A stretch of DNA of 11,226 bases, from positions 1 to 11,226 of the forward strand of contig DATGZX010000040.1 in NCBI GenBank assembly GCA_035296965.1, read 5' to 3'. The stretch is from DATGZX01 sp035296965. Its GTDB lineage: Bacteria; Planctomycetota; Planctomycetia; Gemmatales; Gemmataceae. The notes beneath the pieces are model-generated. The model was not told the DNA's origin. It saw only the letters and a list, made by a program, of their open reading frames with translations, and ran no database searches. Below are positions 1 to 6,681 of this stretch, in pieces; position 1 is the stretch's first letter; every line of letters starts with the position of its first letter. Made by a program: the position numbers and the translations under genes.

Positions 1-1
1 A

Positions 2-100
2 GCCGCCATTGAAAGCTACTTGACCTGGCGCAATCACGCCCGCGATCTTTCGATCACTGCGTGGAATGAATACCGTGAAGAAACCGCCCATGCAGCTTGA
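2..100 (+). CDS. 3' end of an unidentified protein, possibly a transposase (partial)
   Basis: An open frame enters from the left edge and ends at TGA 98-100, giving 32 C-terminal residues that begin AAIESYLTWRNHARD and end EETAHAA. The Trp-rich, charged 'YLTWRNHARDLSITAWNEYR' character resembles the C-terminal tails of some IS630-like transposases as I remember them, but no catalytic residue falls inside the window, so this is a guess. The frame is open up to its stop. It ends 2 bp before the stop of the convergent small membrane protein gene, which argues for two real gene ends meeting here. Other small proteins cannot be excluded. Confidence 0.4.
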   Translation, partial: AAIESYLTWRNHARDLSITAWNEYREETAHAA

Positions 101-102
101 GG

Positions 103-318
103 TTACGGAACGCGAAAGTCACCAAGGTAAAACGGCAGTACGTTGTTGATCAACTGGCCAACCGATTGCACGCCTTGTTGCATCGCCCGGAATGCGAAGT
201 AGCCGAGCCCACCGCAAACGGCAATCGCGACAACAAACACGAACACAACAGCGCCGACGATAATGAGAACGGTCTTATTCGAGTTCGAGGACTTCTCCCG
301 TTCATACTCACTACTCAT
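103..318 (-). CDS. Small single-pass membrane protein (hypothetical)
   Basis: This 71-residue protein has a polar, charged N-terminus (MSSEYEREKSSNSNK), then one strongly hydrophobic segment at about residues 16-38 (VLIIVGAVVFVFVVAIAVCGG), then a short amphipathic tail with FRAMQQGVQSVGQLINNVLP. The pattern predicts one transmembrane helix with a short N-terminal tail on one side and about 35 residues on the other. The ATG at 316-318 is preferred because AAAGG lies 8 nt upstream; an in-frame GTG at 325-327 would add three residues and overlap that ribosome site. No family was recognised. Short proteins of this shape are common in planctomycete genomes. It is isolated from other genes on its strand and converges on the partial gene to its left. 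Confidence 0.6.
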   Translation of the reverse strand: MSSEYEREKSSNSNKTVLIIVGAVVFVFVVAIAVCGGLGYFAFRAMQQGVQSVGQLINNVLPFYLGDFRVP

Positions 319-897
319 GTGCCGCACCTTTGCCTTGATAAATAGGAAGTTGGAGTCGGGCGAAAATGAAGCCCGTCTCGTGCAACCAGCAGGCCAAAGC
401 AGTAAAGTGGTGAAGCCGCTTGTTTAGCCTGAAACGAAACGGTCTTGACCTACTTGGGGCAGCAGGCTGGTTGCGACTATCTTATGTGTCGTTGGCGTGC
501 GGAGCGAGAGTAGACCGGCGGGTGGATTCTCGTAATCGGAGTACCTTGTTCGCTTAGACAAGCTGCTAGCGCGTCAAGAGAGGCGATACTTCAACGCATC
601 GGTTGGCGCGCCCCTCTTCGAATCGCGGTTGAACGATTGATCGGATCTAAATGGTCGTGCCTGATCTTGCAGCAAACTCGTTTTGGGTGCCATGCTTTCG
701 GGCCCAAGCTACCGACGGCGACTGCCATGCGCCAAGGCCCGAAAGCATGGAGCTGTCGGCGACGTGCTTTCTTGGGTTGGGGCACGACATGCTTTCGCGG
801 CCCCAGTAGGTGAACATCGCTGCGCTGGGTCTCGACCTAGGCCGCGAAAGCATGGCACCCCAGTTTGATCTGCTGCTGCTAATTCGGCGACGCCGAT
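319..897. other. Gene-free stretch with a repeat element in its right half
   Basis: I see no convincing gene here. Short open frames on both strands lack family resemblance, and those between 591 and 868 read through the inverted repeats. The left half (about 350-670) shows no clear motif. The right half holds the nested inverted-repeat element at 685-860. The stretch lies upstream of the small membrane protein gene and downstream of the phzF-like gene, so it must hold the promoter of the former and the transcript end of the latter. I could not pick out either with confidence. Confidence 0.55.
685..860. repeat. Nested inverted-repeat element with GGGTGCCATGCTTTCG ends
   Basis: The element starts with GGGTGCCATGCTTTCG (685-700) and ends with its exact reverse complement (845-860). 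Inside are two perfect 15-bp inverted repeats: 690-704 with 736-750 (core CATGCTTTCGGGCC, spacer 31 nt) and 788-802 with 840-854 (core CATGCTTTCGCGGCC, spacer 37 nt). A degenerate fifth copy (GTGCTTTCT) lies at 764-772. The flanks at 673-678 and 862-867 are also complementary. It sits just past the stop of the minus-strand phzF-like gene. It could be a MITE-like non-autonomous element, a REP/BIME-like cluster or a strong terminator. No flanking target duplication is obvious. Confidence 0.75.
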
Positions 898-1686
898 TTA
901 GGCCAGCTCGCCTCGGAGCACGGTCACTGCCTGTCCTCCAAGTAGTACGCGTTCGCCCTGCACACGCACCCGGACAACTCCGCCTCGCGCCGAGGCCTGG
1001 TAGGCGAGAAACTCGTCCTTCCCGAGCTTTCGCTGCCAGTACGGCCCAAGGCAGCAGTGTGCGGAACCCGTGACCGGATCTTCATTGATCCCCGCAGCAG
1101 GCGCAAAGTAGCGCGAGAGAAAGTCGTAGGGGCCCGAGGCGGTGCGACATGTAACGATGATTCCGCGGATGGGAACCTTCGCCAAGGCCTGAAAGTTGGG
1201 GTTGGCGCCTCTGAGCACTTCTTCAGAATCGACCTCGACCAGGTAGTGAAGGCGGTGTTTCTCGACGTGGATGGCGTTTATGCCGAGCGCCTCTAGCAAT
1301 CCAGGCGGAGAAGCGGTGGGTTCGGGGGCGTTGGTCGGAAAATCAAGCTCGATCCAGTCACCGGACTTGCTTGCGGCTAGAAGGCCGCTGCGAGTGTGGA
1401 AACGGGCCTGTTGACCCGGCTGCAGGTAGCCGCCTTCCCAGAGCGCGTGCGCGCTCGCCAGTGTGGCGTGGCCGCAGAGGTCCACCTCGATGGCGGGTGT
1501 GAACCAGCGCAGCTGAAAGCCATCCGCCCGCCGCTCCAGGAAGGCTGTTTCCGACAGGTTCATCTCGGCGGCGACGCTCTTCATCCACTGGGTGTCGCGA
1601 GGCTCGCTCAGGATACAGATTGCAGCGGGATTGCCGGCGAATGGTCTGTCGGTGAAGGCGTCTACCTGGATGATCGGGATGCCCAT
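898..1686 (-). CDS. PhzF family isomerase/epimerase-like protein
   Basis: This 262-residue protein has the length and motif order of the PhzF family (diaminopimelate-epimerase fold). The N-terminus reads IIQVDAFTDRPFAGNPAA (residues 5-22). The catalytic Glu is E46 in NLSETAF, matching E45 of Pseudomonas PhzF. CGHAT is at 71-75, and NEDPVTGSAHC opens the second half's conserved site near 203. Both halves of the pseudo-symmetric fold are present, so it looks intact. In phenazine makers PhzF isomerises trans-2,3-dihydro-3-hydroxyanthranilate, but no other phz gene is nearby and most homologues have unknown substrates, so I give no reaction. The ATG at 1684-1686 is chosen because family homology starts there; a longer in-frame extension to 1797 overlaps the upstream gene and looks unconserved. 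It follows the DUF952 gene by 55 bp and is probably co-transcribed with it. Confidence 0.9.
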   Translation of the reverse strand: MGIPIIQVDAFTDRPFAGNPAAICILSEPRDTQWMKSVAAEMNLSETAFLERRADGFQLRWFTPAIEVDLCGHATLASAHALWEGGYLQPGQQARFHTRSGLLAASKSGDWIELDFPTNAPEPTASPPGLLEALGINAIHVEKHRLHYLVEVDSEEVLRGANPNFQALAKVPIRGIIVTCRTASGPYDFLSRYFAPAAGINEDPVTGSAHCCLGPYWQRKLGKDEFLAYQASARGGVVRVRVQGERVLLGGQAVTVLRGELA

Positions 1687-1741
1687 GGTTGAATCTCGAG
1701 GTGTAAGGGGGTAATTCCGCCACTTCGGAATGGACTCGGCC

Positions 1742-2095
1742 TCAGGGAAAAGGTTCGGCGGAAAGTTCTGAAGGGAAGACCCATTGGCCCTGGGCATCGC
1801 GTGTCAAATCGTGTACCTCGGAGATTGCGATTCGGTCCACAGGCCCATAGACGTGCGGAAACAGCTCTCCACATCCTGGATCTTCGTCACGGACCGGAGA
1901 TGCAAGGCGCGTGGGATCGATCGCAAGAACAAGGAGCTGACTTTCCCCGCCAAAGAATTGGTTGGCTACCCGCGCGACCTGTTCTTTATAGGAGCAGTGA
2001 ATGAAGCCTTCGGTCGTGAGCGATTCAGCTCGATAGGAGTCAGAGCCGGCAGGATTCCAGTGGTGCTTCGGAACAAGGTGGTAAATGGTGCGCAC
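1742..2095 (-). CDS. DUF952 family protein
   Basis: This 117-residue protein matches the DUF952 pattern throughout: IYHLVPKHHW near the start, SYRAESLTTEGFIHCS at about 19-35, QVARVANQFF, a LLVLAIDPTRL strand, and the closing ELFPHVYGPVDRIAI at about 77-91. DUF952 proteins are small cytoplasmic proteins of unknown biochemical role, often described as related to glutathione S-transferase neighbours or stand-alone. I assign no function. The start is GTG at 2093-2095. A TAA lies in frame only four codons upstream, so no longer form is possible. The ribosome site is weak. It heads a two-gene minus-strand unit with the PhzF-family gene; a functional link is not evident. Confidence 0.88.
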   Translation of the reverse strand: MRTIYHLVPKHHWNPAGSDSYRAESLTTEGFIHCSYKEQVARVANQFFGGESQLLVLAIDPTRLASPVRDEDPGCGELFPHVYGPVDRIAISEVHDLTRDAQGQWVFPSELSAEPFP

Positions 2096-2160
2096 GGCTT
2101 CGTCCGGTTACTGGTGCTCTGCCAATCTTCGACTGCCGGGTTGACCGGCGGTCCAGGCTG

Positions 2161-2331
2161 AAGAGAAAGAATGATGATGAAGAGTAAGATTTGGAAGAGG
2201 ATTAAGAGCAGGATCACGAGAAAGAGCAGGACTCAAGAGGCAGCGCAGGCATGACATCCTACTCTTTGATCTGAATCGTGCTCTTCATCCTCCTCGTAAT
2301 CGTAATCTGCCTCCTAAATCTTACTCTTCCT
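2161..2331. repeat. Imperfect inverted repeat made of degenerate GAnnAn hexamers, copy A
   Basis: A purine-rich arm (about 2161-2235) is followed, after a roughly 20-nt spacer, by a pyrimidine-rich arm (about 2257-2331). The arms read as degenerate hexamers of the form GAnnAn, such as GATTAA, GAGCAG and GAGAAA. The 14-mer GAAGAGTAAGATTT at 2179-2192 has its exact complement at 2316-2329, so the arms can pair into a long, interrupted stem. The low complexity and strand asymmetry differ sharply from the surrounding genes. Confidence 0.7.
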
Positions 2332-2402
2332 TCAAAGTTTGTCTCGTCAGTCGGAAGATTCACAAGACACTAGCGAGGCTTTGCCTCAGACCAACTAGTC
2401 AT

Positions 2403-2570
2403 GGGGAAAGAAGAGAAAGATCAAGATGAAGAGTAGGAAGAGGATTATGAGCAGGAGTAAGAGCAAGATGTTAACCGTCTCAATTGTACCTCTTAATCTT
2501 CTTCTTAATCTTGCTCCTACTCTTCTTCCTGATCCTACGCTTCATCTTACTCTCGCCTCGGCCCTTCCCC
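2403..2570. repeat. Imperfect inverted repeat made of degenerate GAnnAn hexamers, copy B
   Basis: This is a second element of the same design. A purine arm at 2403-2470 reads GAGTAG GAAGAG GATTAT and then GAGCAG GAGTAA GAGCAA. A pyrimidine arm at 2491-2570 reads, on the other strand, as GATTAA, GAAGAA, GATTAA, GAGCAA, GAGTAG and so on. The tips are complementary (GGGGAA at 2403-2408, TTCCCC at 2565-2570). Copies A and B share architecture rather than exact sequence, which suggests a rapidly diverging or slippage-generated repeat. Confidence 0.7.
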
Positions 2571-2612
2571 AAAACTTGACTCGACCGCCATGAGTTTTCA
2601 GAAGCAAGTAAC

Positions 2613-3260
2613 CTAGTCTGGATGCGGTTGGCCTACTCCTTGAGAGCGCAGCAACTTGAGCCGTTTTTCGATCTCGGCCTGCTCGGGGTGCCGCAGCAGG
2701 ATTCGCTCGTAAAGTGCGACCGCTCGATCGGGTCGCTGCATGGCTTCGTAGACCCGGGCCAGCTCGGTCAGCGCACGTGTATCGTGCGGGTCGAGTTCAA
2801 GAGCCTGATTGAGGCGGGCCTGGGCACGCGGCAGGTCGCCCGTCTCGTGCAGCAACCAACCGTCTTCCGCATAGGCGGCGGCCAGTTTCGGCTGGCTCAC
2901 CAACCAGGCTTGGATCATTCGCGCTGCGTCGTCGCGCCGGCTTTCCCGCACGAGCAGGCTCGCCAATGCGTGCCGGCATTCGGCATGATTCGGGCTCTGC
3001 TGCAAACACGCATTATAGTACCGCTCGGCGTTGGCTCCATCGTCAACGCGATCGTAACACTGAGCCAGGTTATACAGGATGACTGGATCCGCGGGCTTGA
3101 GCTCCAGCGCCGACTGAAAGCTTTCGCGGGCGCTGCTGTACTCTCCCTGGTGGAACAGGTAGACGCCGTCCTCGTTAAAATCGCGGACGCGTCCCTGCGA
3201 GTCAGGCACACACCCGCCCACGCAAACACACAGAAACAGAATCTGCCCCACGCGTGCCAT
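2613..3260 (-). CDS. TPR-repeat lipoprotein
   Basis: This 215-residue protein starts with a lipoprotein signal: MARVGQ, a short hydrophobic core ILFLCVCV, then VGG-C with Cys17 as the expected lipidated residue. The rest is five consecutive tetratricopeptide repeats of about 34 residues each (roughly 28-61, 62-95, 96-129, 130-163, 164-197), with the usual small/Ala, Tyr/Leu and Pro positions, for example ELKPADP and ELDPHDT at repeat ends. TPR arrays bind partner proteins; which partner is unknown. The ATG at 3258-3260 is chosen because GGAGGT (3270-3275 on this strand) lies 9 nt upstream and because it places the signal peptide correctly; a GTG eight codons upstream is less likely. It is divergent from the hydrolase gene. 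Confidence 0.85.
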   Translation of the reverse strand: MARVGQILFLCVCVGGCVPDSQGRVRDFNEDGVYLFHQGEYSSARESFQSALELKPADPVILYNLAQCYDRVDDGANAERYYNACLQQSPNHAECRHALASLLVRESRRDDAARMIQAWLVSQPKLAAAYAEDGWLLHETGDLPRAQARLNQALELDPHDTRALTELARVYEAMQRPDRAVALYERILLRHPEQAEIEKRLKLLRSQGVGQPHPD

Positions 3261-3470
3261 ACTGCGGACACCTCCGTGCGGCACGATAGGTCGAAGGCCC
3301 GAAAAAGAGAAGACGAAGCTGCACCTGGATCAAAATTCCTGGTTTACCCAAGTTCCCCAATCTTTTCTTGTCGTGCTGCCAGGTTGAGAGGTTGACGGCT
3401 CGGGGATCATCCGGTTGTCGTAAACATCTCATCTTGCCAATCAGCACGCAACACTCCGGCCGCGTCAGGG

Positions 3471-3476
3471 TATAAT
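3471..3476 (+). promoter_or_regulatory. Candidate -10 box (TATAAT) of the hydrolase-gluQ unit
   Basis: A perfect TATAAT lies between the divergent TPR and hydrolase genes. The best -35 at a 17-bp spacing is GCAACA (3448-3453), only half matching. Transcription would start around 3483, almost on the ATG at 3486 but about 40 nt ahead of the ATG at 3522, which has a good ribosome site. This supports the downstream start for the hydrolase. Chance occurrence of the hexamer is possible. Confidence 0.4.
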
Positions 3477-3521
3477 AGATCAGCTATGGAAAAGAAGTTG
3501 CCGCCTTTGAGGACCATCTCC

Positions 3522-4535
3522 ATGTCGCGGAAAGACGGTCGTGACAGTCGATGCCTGAGCCAATGCAAGGTTCTGGCTTTTGTTTTGTGCGCTTCCTGTA
3601 TCTCGACGCAAGCTTTGCCCGTCGCCAGGGCTGCCGATGCCGGCGACTCTCCGAAAACGACCTCTGACAAGCCTTTCTCGGTGCGGATCGTCCAGGACTT
3701 GGTCTATCGAGATTTATGCCCGGGCGAAGTAGCCAGCAAAGATAAGAACAAGCTGGATCTCTATCTGCCTCGGGGGAAGAAAAACTTTCCCGTAGTCTTC
3801 TTCGTCCATGGCGGCGCCTGGACGTTTGGCGACAAGAATCACTTCGGCATGTACAGCGCACTGGGCTTATCGCTGGCTCACGAGGGCATTGGCGTGGTTG
3901 TCACGAACTATCGCCTTTCCCCCGGCGTCCGGCACCCCGAACACATCAAAGATGTTGCCCGCGCGTTCGCCTGGACCCAGAAGCACATTGAAGAAAATGG
4001 GGGCAGGCCGGATCAGATCTTCGTCTGCGGTCATTCTGCCGGTGGGCACCTCGTTGCCTTGCTTGCGACCGACGAATCCTACTTGAAAAGCGAGGGCTTG
4101 AATCTGCAGGCAATCAAGGGCGTGATCCCGATCAGCGGCGTATTTCGCATCTTCGATCTTCATTTCGATACCGGCCTCAACCTGGGGAGTGCGGACAAGG
4201 CCAATCCCTCCAGGTATATGGCGGTTCGCAGCGCGCAGCGGTTCAACACGATCTTCCCTGACGATGCAGAAGTGCGAAAGCAGGCGTCGCCGATCTCTCA
4301 CGTCAGGGCAGGTCTGCCGCCGTTCCTTGTCATTTATGCAGACCGCGACATCCCCCTTTTGCCTGAGATGGCCAGGGAATTCAGTTCGGCTCTTCAGCAG
4401 AAGAAATGCGATGTCCAGACGCTGGAAATGAAGAAACGCAACCATATCACCGTTTTGTTGGATGCCACGGGCGAAGAGGATCCCGTTCACCAGGCCATCC
4501 TCGGATTCATCGCCAAGCACACGAAGACGCCGTGA
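3522..4535 (+). CDS. Secreted alpha/beta-hydrolase (esterase/lipase-like, acetyl-esterase type)
   Basis: This 337-residue protein has a signal peptide (positively charged N-terminus, hydrophobic KVLAFVLCASCISTQALP, then VARAADA as a probable cleavage site). It has the hallmarks of the hormone-sensitive-lipase/BD-FAE-like hydrolases: oxyanion HGGAW at 96-100, YRLSPG near 130, nucleophile elbow GHSAG at 170-174 with Ser172, an Asp in YADRD (274 or 276) and His308 in RNHITV. The fold and triad look complete. It likely cleaves carboxyl esters, perhaps acylated sugars, outside the cytoplasm; the substrate cannot be read from sequence. The ATG at 3522 is preferred because GAGGA (3509-3513) lies 8 nt upstream. 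An ATG at 3486 in the same frame would add 12 residues without a ribosome site. Its TGA overlaps the GTG start of gluQ. Confidence 0.85.
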   Translation: MSRKDGRDSRCLSQCKVLAFVLCASCISTQALPVARAADAGDSPKTTSDKPFSVRIVQDLVYRDLCPGEVASKDKNKLDLYLPRGKKNFPVVFFVHGGAWTFGDKNHFGMYSALGLSLAHEGIGVVVTNYRLSPGVRHPEHIKDVARAFAWTQKHIEENGGRPDQIFVCGHSAGGHLVALLATDESYLKSEGLNLQAIKGVIPISGVFRIFDLHFDTGLNLGSADKANPSRYMAVRSAQRFNTIFPDDAEVRKQASPISHVRAGLPPFLVIYADRDIPLLPEMAREFSSALQQKKCDVQTLEMKKRNHITVLLDATGEEDPVHQAILGFIAKHTKTP

Positions 4536-5524
4536 GCAGCGCGCCAACTGCCCCGATTGCATCGCCGAGCCCGGCCCCTCCCGTCGGCCGGCTTGCTCCT
4601 TCGCCAACCGGGGCGCAACACATCGGCAATGCCCGCACCTATCTGATCGCCTGGCTCTCGGCACGCGCGCGCGGCGGCAAGGTTATTCTGCGCATGGAAG
4701 ATATCGATTCACCACGCATCAAGCCCGGAGCCACGGAGGAAGCGTGTGCGGACCTCGCCTGGCTCGGATTGGATTGGGATGAAGGGCCTTTCGTGCAGAC
4801 GCAGCGACTTACGCTATATGAATCCGCTCTCGAGCAGCTAATAGCGCAGGAACGAGTTTATCCGTGTACCTGTAGTCGACGCGACATAGAGTTGGCCGCG
4901 AGCGCTCCACACGCCGAGCACGAAGGGCCCGCCTATCCCGGAACGTGTTCCCAGCGCCCCTCTGCCTCTGCTCTGGACCTCGAAGGTCAGCCCTTCGCCT
5001 GGCGATTTCGGATCGGTAATGCAGTCATGGGCTACACAGACGGATTTCGAGGCGAAGAGAAGCTCGATCTGCAGGAGGCAGGCGGCGATTTTGTGGTATG
5101 GAAGTCGGCGGGCACGCCGGCCTATCAACTGGCAGTGGTTGTCGATGACGCGGCTCTGGGTGTGACCGAGGTAATCCGCAGCGATGACCTCGTGCTGTCA
5201 ACGCTCAGGCAATTACTGCTCTACGAAGCGCTCGGTCTGCGACCGCCTCAGTTCTGCCACGTGCCCCTGGTCGTCGGCCCGGATGGCAGGCGCCTTGCCA
5301 AGCGTCACGGCGACACGCGCCTAGCCACAATCCGCGCTGCCGGCGTGGCCCCGGAGGCATTGCTCGGACTACTCGCTTGGTCTTGCTGCTGGATCCCGCG
5401 TATCGAACCGATCCGGGCCCAAGACCTTTTACCCCTCTTCCGCCTGGAGACCATCCCGCGCACGCCAATGGTTCTCGACCCTGCCCTCTTGAGAACGATC
5501 GGGTTCAGGAGTGGCGAGGGGTGA
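4532..5524 (+). CDS. gluQ: Glutamyl-queuosine tRNA(Asp) synthetase
   Basis: This 330-residue class I synthetase-like enzyme corresponds to the catalytic half of glutamyl-tRNA synthetase without the anticodon-binding domain, as in E. coli YadB. It activates glutamate and attaches it to queuosine-34 of tRNA-Asp. Visible motifs are APSPTGAQHIGN with the HxGN signature at 30-33, RMEDIDSPR at 54-62, a zinc site of Cys112, Cys114, Tyr135 and Cys139 (the CxC...YxxxC arrangement of YadB), the GVTEVIRSDDLVLST segment, and KRHGDTRL at 257-264 as the KMSKS equivalent. The start is GTG 4532-4534, overlapping the hydrolase stop (GTGA); it gives a Pro/Ala-rich leader of 17 residues before the core, and no ATG lies closer ahead of the motif. 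The last residues (RSGEG) come from an AGTGGCG repeat, so the native C-terminus may have been altered. Confidence 0.93.
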   Translation: MSSAPTAPIASPSPAPPVGRLAPSPTGAQHIGNARTYLIAWLSARARGGKVILRMEDIDSPRIKPGATEEACADLAWLGLDWDEGPFVQTQRLTLYESALEQLIAQERVYPCTCSRRDIELAASAPHAEHEGPAYPGTCSQRPSASALDLEGQPFAWRFRIGNAVMGYTDGFRGEEKLDLQEAGGDFVVWKSAGTPAYQLAVVVDDAALGVTEVIRSDDLVLSTLRQLLLYEALGLRPPQFCHVPLVVGPDGRRLAKRHGDTRLATIRAAGVAPEALLGLLAWSCCWIPRIEPIRAQDLLPLFRLETIPRTPMVLDPALLRTIGFRSGEG

Positions 5525-5540
5525 GTGGCGAGTGGCGAGG
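5510..5540. repeat. Short tandem AGTGGCGAG repeat spanning the gluQ stop
   Basis: AGTGGCGAG occurs at 5510-5518, 5524-5532 and 5531-5539, the last two overlapping with a 7-bp period. The gluQ stop TGA (5522-5524) lies inside the cluster. The repeat is too short to judge its origin, but the sequence is G-rich and unlike the coding region before it. Confidence 0.6.
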
Positions 5541-5559
5541 AAAGGAAAATCGGTTCGAC

Positions 5560-5652
5560 TCGTTTAACCGCGAGCCAGCGGCGAGCGCGTGAACAGAAGG
5601 GATACAGCGTCCTGATTGTTCACGCGCTCGCCGCTGGCTCGCGGTTAAACGA
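5560..5652. repeat. Perfect 36-bp inverted repeat between convergent genes
   Basis: The left arm at 5560-5595 and the right arm at 5617-5652 are exact reverse complements over 36 bp, with a 21-nt spacer. The core of the arm reads GTTTAACCGCGAGCCAGCGG. The repeat lies 35 bp past the gluQ stop and 62 bp past the stop of the opposing epimerase gene, so both transcripts would carry it in their 3' ends. It lacks a following T-run on either side, so it is not a classical intrinsic terminator, but the stem would be extremely stable in RNA. It could be a repeat element that also insulates the two operons. Confidence 0.85.
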
Positions 5653-5714
5653 AAACTTCCAGCGCGAACGGGTGCGGCGATCACTCTCTTGTTCCCAAAC
5701 TCAACAGGGCGCAG

Positions 5715-6659
5715 TCACGCGGCCATCCGCGATTGCTCCAGTCGCTGCCAGGCGACTTGTCTGGCCAGCCCTTCGTCGAGGCCAACCAGGGGCTGCCAGC
5801 TCAGATGGCGGGCAAGCTTGGTCGTGTCGGCACAGGTGTAACGCTGATCGCCAGGTCGCGCTGCTTCTTGACGTATGTCTGCTTGCCGGCCCGTGATGAC
5901 TTCGAGTTTTCGCAGGATATCCCAGACGGTGACCGCCTCGCCGCCGCCGACGTTATAAGTTTCACCAGGAATCGCGTTCACAGCCGCGGTCGTCGCGGCG
6001 ACGCAGTCGCTCACGTAGGTGTTGCCACGCACTTGATAACCGTCGCCATAAACTACGACCTGTTCGTCGTTGAGGAGGGCCTGGATAAATCGGTAATACC
6101 CCATGTCCGGACGCTGCCTTGGCCCATAAACGGAGAAATAGCGGAGCACAACGAGCGGCAAGTTATGTTCGTCGGCATAGACCCGGCACAGGTTCTCGGC
6201 AGCCAGCTTGGTGACGCCGTAGGGAGAAATCGGCCGGGTGGGCAGCGACTCGTCGCCGGAGCTGAACCGGCCGTAAACAGAGGATGTCGAAGCATAGATA
6301 AAACGCTTGAGCCCGGAGCCATGCTGCACGGCTTCCAGCAAGCGCTGGGCAGCCGTGAGGTTGCAGCTCTGGTAGAGGTCAAAATCCGTCCAGCTCTTGG
6401 CCAACCCCGGCATGGCAGCCAGATGAAAGATCACGTCGACGCCGTCCAGCAGTGGTTCGATCGAGGCACTGCGCAAATCGAGCACGTGATGATCGAATAG
6501 TCGATGAGCGCGCGGGCCCACCAGGTTGGCCTCTTTGCGCGTGCGGGGATAATAGGGAATGAAGCTGTCCACGCCGGTTACGATGTGGCCGGCCTCCAGC
6601 AAATGTTCGCAAAGGTGAGAGCCGATGAAGCCAGCGGCTCCGGTAACCAAGCACTTCAT
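5715..6659 (-). CDS. NAD-dependent nucleotide-sugar epimerase/dehydratase (extended SDR)
   Basis: This 314-residue protein is a complete extended short-chain dehydrogenase/reductase. The Rossmann GAAGFIG is at 7-13 with Asp31 at the end of the second strand (NAD preference), LAAMPG is near 81, the catalytic Thr/Ser lies in ASTSSVYG (123-130), Tyr147 and Lys151 form YxxxK, and RYFSVYGPRQRPDM (173-186) marks the start of the substrate domain. It most resembles UDP-glucose/UDP-glucuronate 4-epimerases and related enzymes acting on NDP-sugars; the exact sugar is not decided by the motifs. The start has AAGG 7 nt upstream. It follows the double glycosyltransferase gene by 42 bp on the same strand, so it probably supplies or modifies a sugar donor for that enzyme. 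Confidence 0.9.
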   Translation of the reverse strand: MKCLVTGAAGFIGSHLCEHLLEAGHIVTGVDSFIPYYPRTRKEANLVGPRAHRLFDHHVLDLRSASIEPLLDGVDVIFHLAAMPGLAKSWTDFDLYQSCNLTAAQRLLEAVQHGSGLKRFIYASTSSVYGRFSSGDESLPTRPISPYGVTKLAAENLCRVYADEHNLPLVVLRYFSVYGPRQRPDMGYYRFIQALLNDEQVVVYGDGYQVRGNTYVSDCVAATTAAVNAIPGETYNVGGGEAVTVWDILRKLEVITGRQADIRQEAARPGDQRYTCADTTKLARHLSWQPLVGLDEGLARQVAWQRLEQSRMAA

Positions 6660-6681
6660 GTGCGCACCTTTTCCTTCCCTG

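Larger units (their letters stand above)
2096..2612. other. Gene-free stretch dominated by purine/pyrimidine hexamer repeats
   Basis: No credible gene lies here: short open frames encode low-complexity peptides produced by the repeats. Two inverted-repeat elements (2161-2331 and 2403-2570) fill most of it. Between them is a small hairpin with GAGGC at 2375-2379, a TTT loop, and GCCTC at 2383-2387, bracketed by ACTAG (2369-2373) and CTAGT (2395-2399). Both flanking genes are on the minus strand, so this region must end the TPR gene's transcript and may hold the promoter for DUF952-phzF. Confidence 0.6.

Noticed and set aside
685..860. CRISPR array
   Set aside because: The repeats are inverted pairs with unequal spacing, not direct repeats with regular spacers, and no cas gene is near.
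591..868. Several short frames on both strands with peptides such as ARKHGA and PRKHGTPV
   Set aside because: They are translations of the GCTTTCG inverted repeats and show no coding character.
898..2095. Phenazine biosynthesis cluster
   Set aside because: Only a PhzF-family gene is present, with a DUF952 neighbour; no other phz gene is in the window and most PhzF relatives are not phenazine enzymes.
2622..3395. A 257-residue plus-strand frame opposite the TPR lipoprotein
   Set aside because: The opposite strand carries five TPR repeats, a lipobox and a strong ribosome site; the plus-strand product resembles nothing.
3867..4664. A 265-residue minus-strand frame opposite the hydrolase
   Set aside because: It is antisense to a clear alpha/beta-hydrolase and gluQ start, has no recognisable domain, and is explained by high G+C.
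5733..6500. A 255-residue plus-strand frame opposite the epimerase
   Set aside because: The minus strand has a full set of SDR motifs; the plus frame is a shadow.
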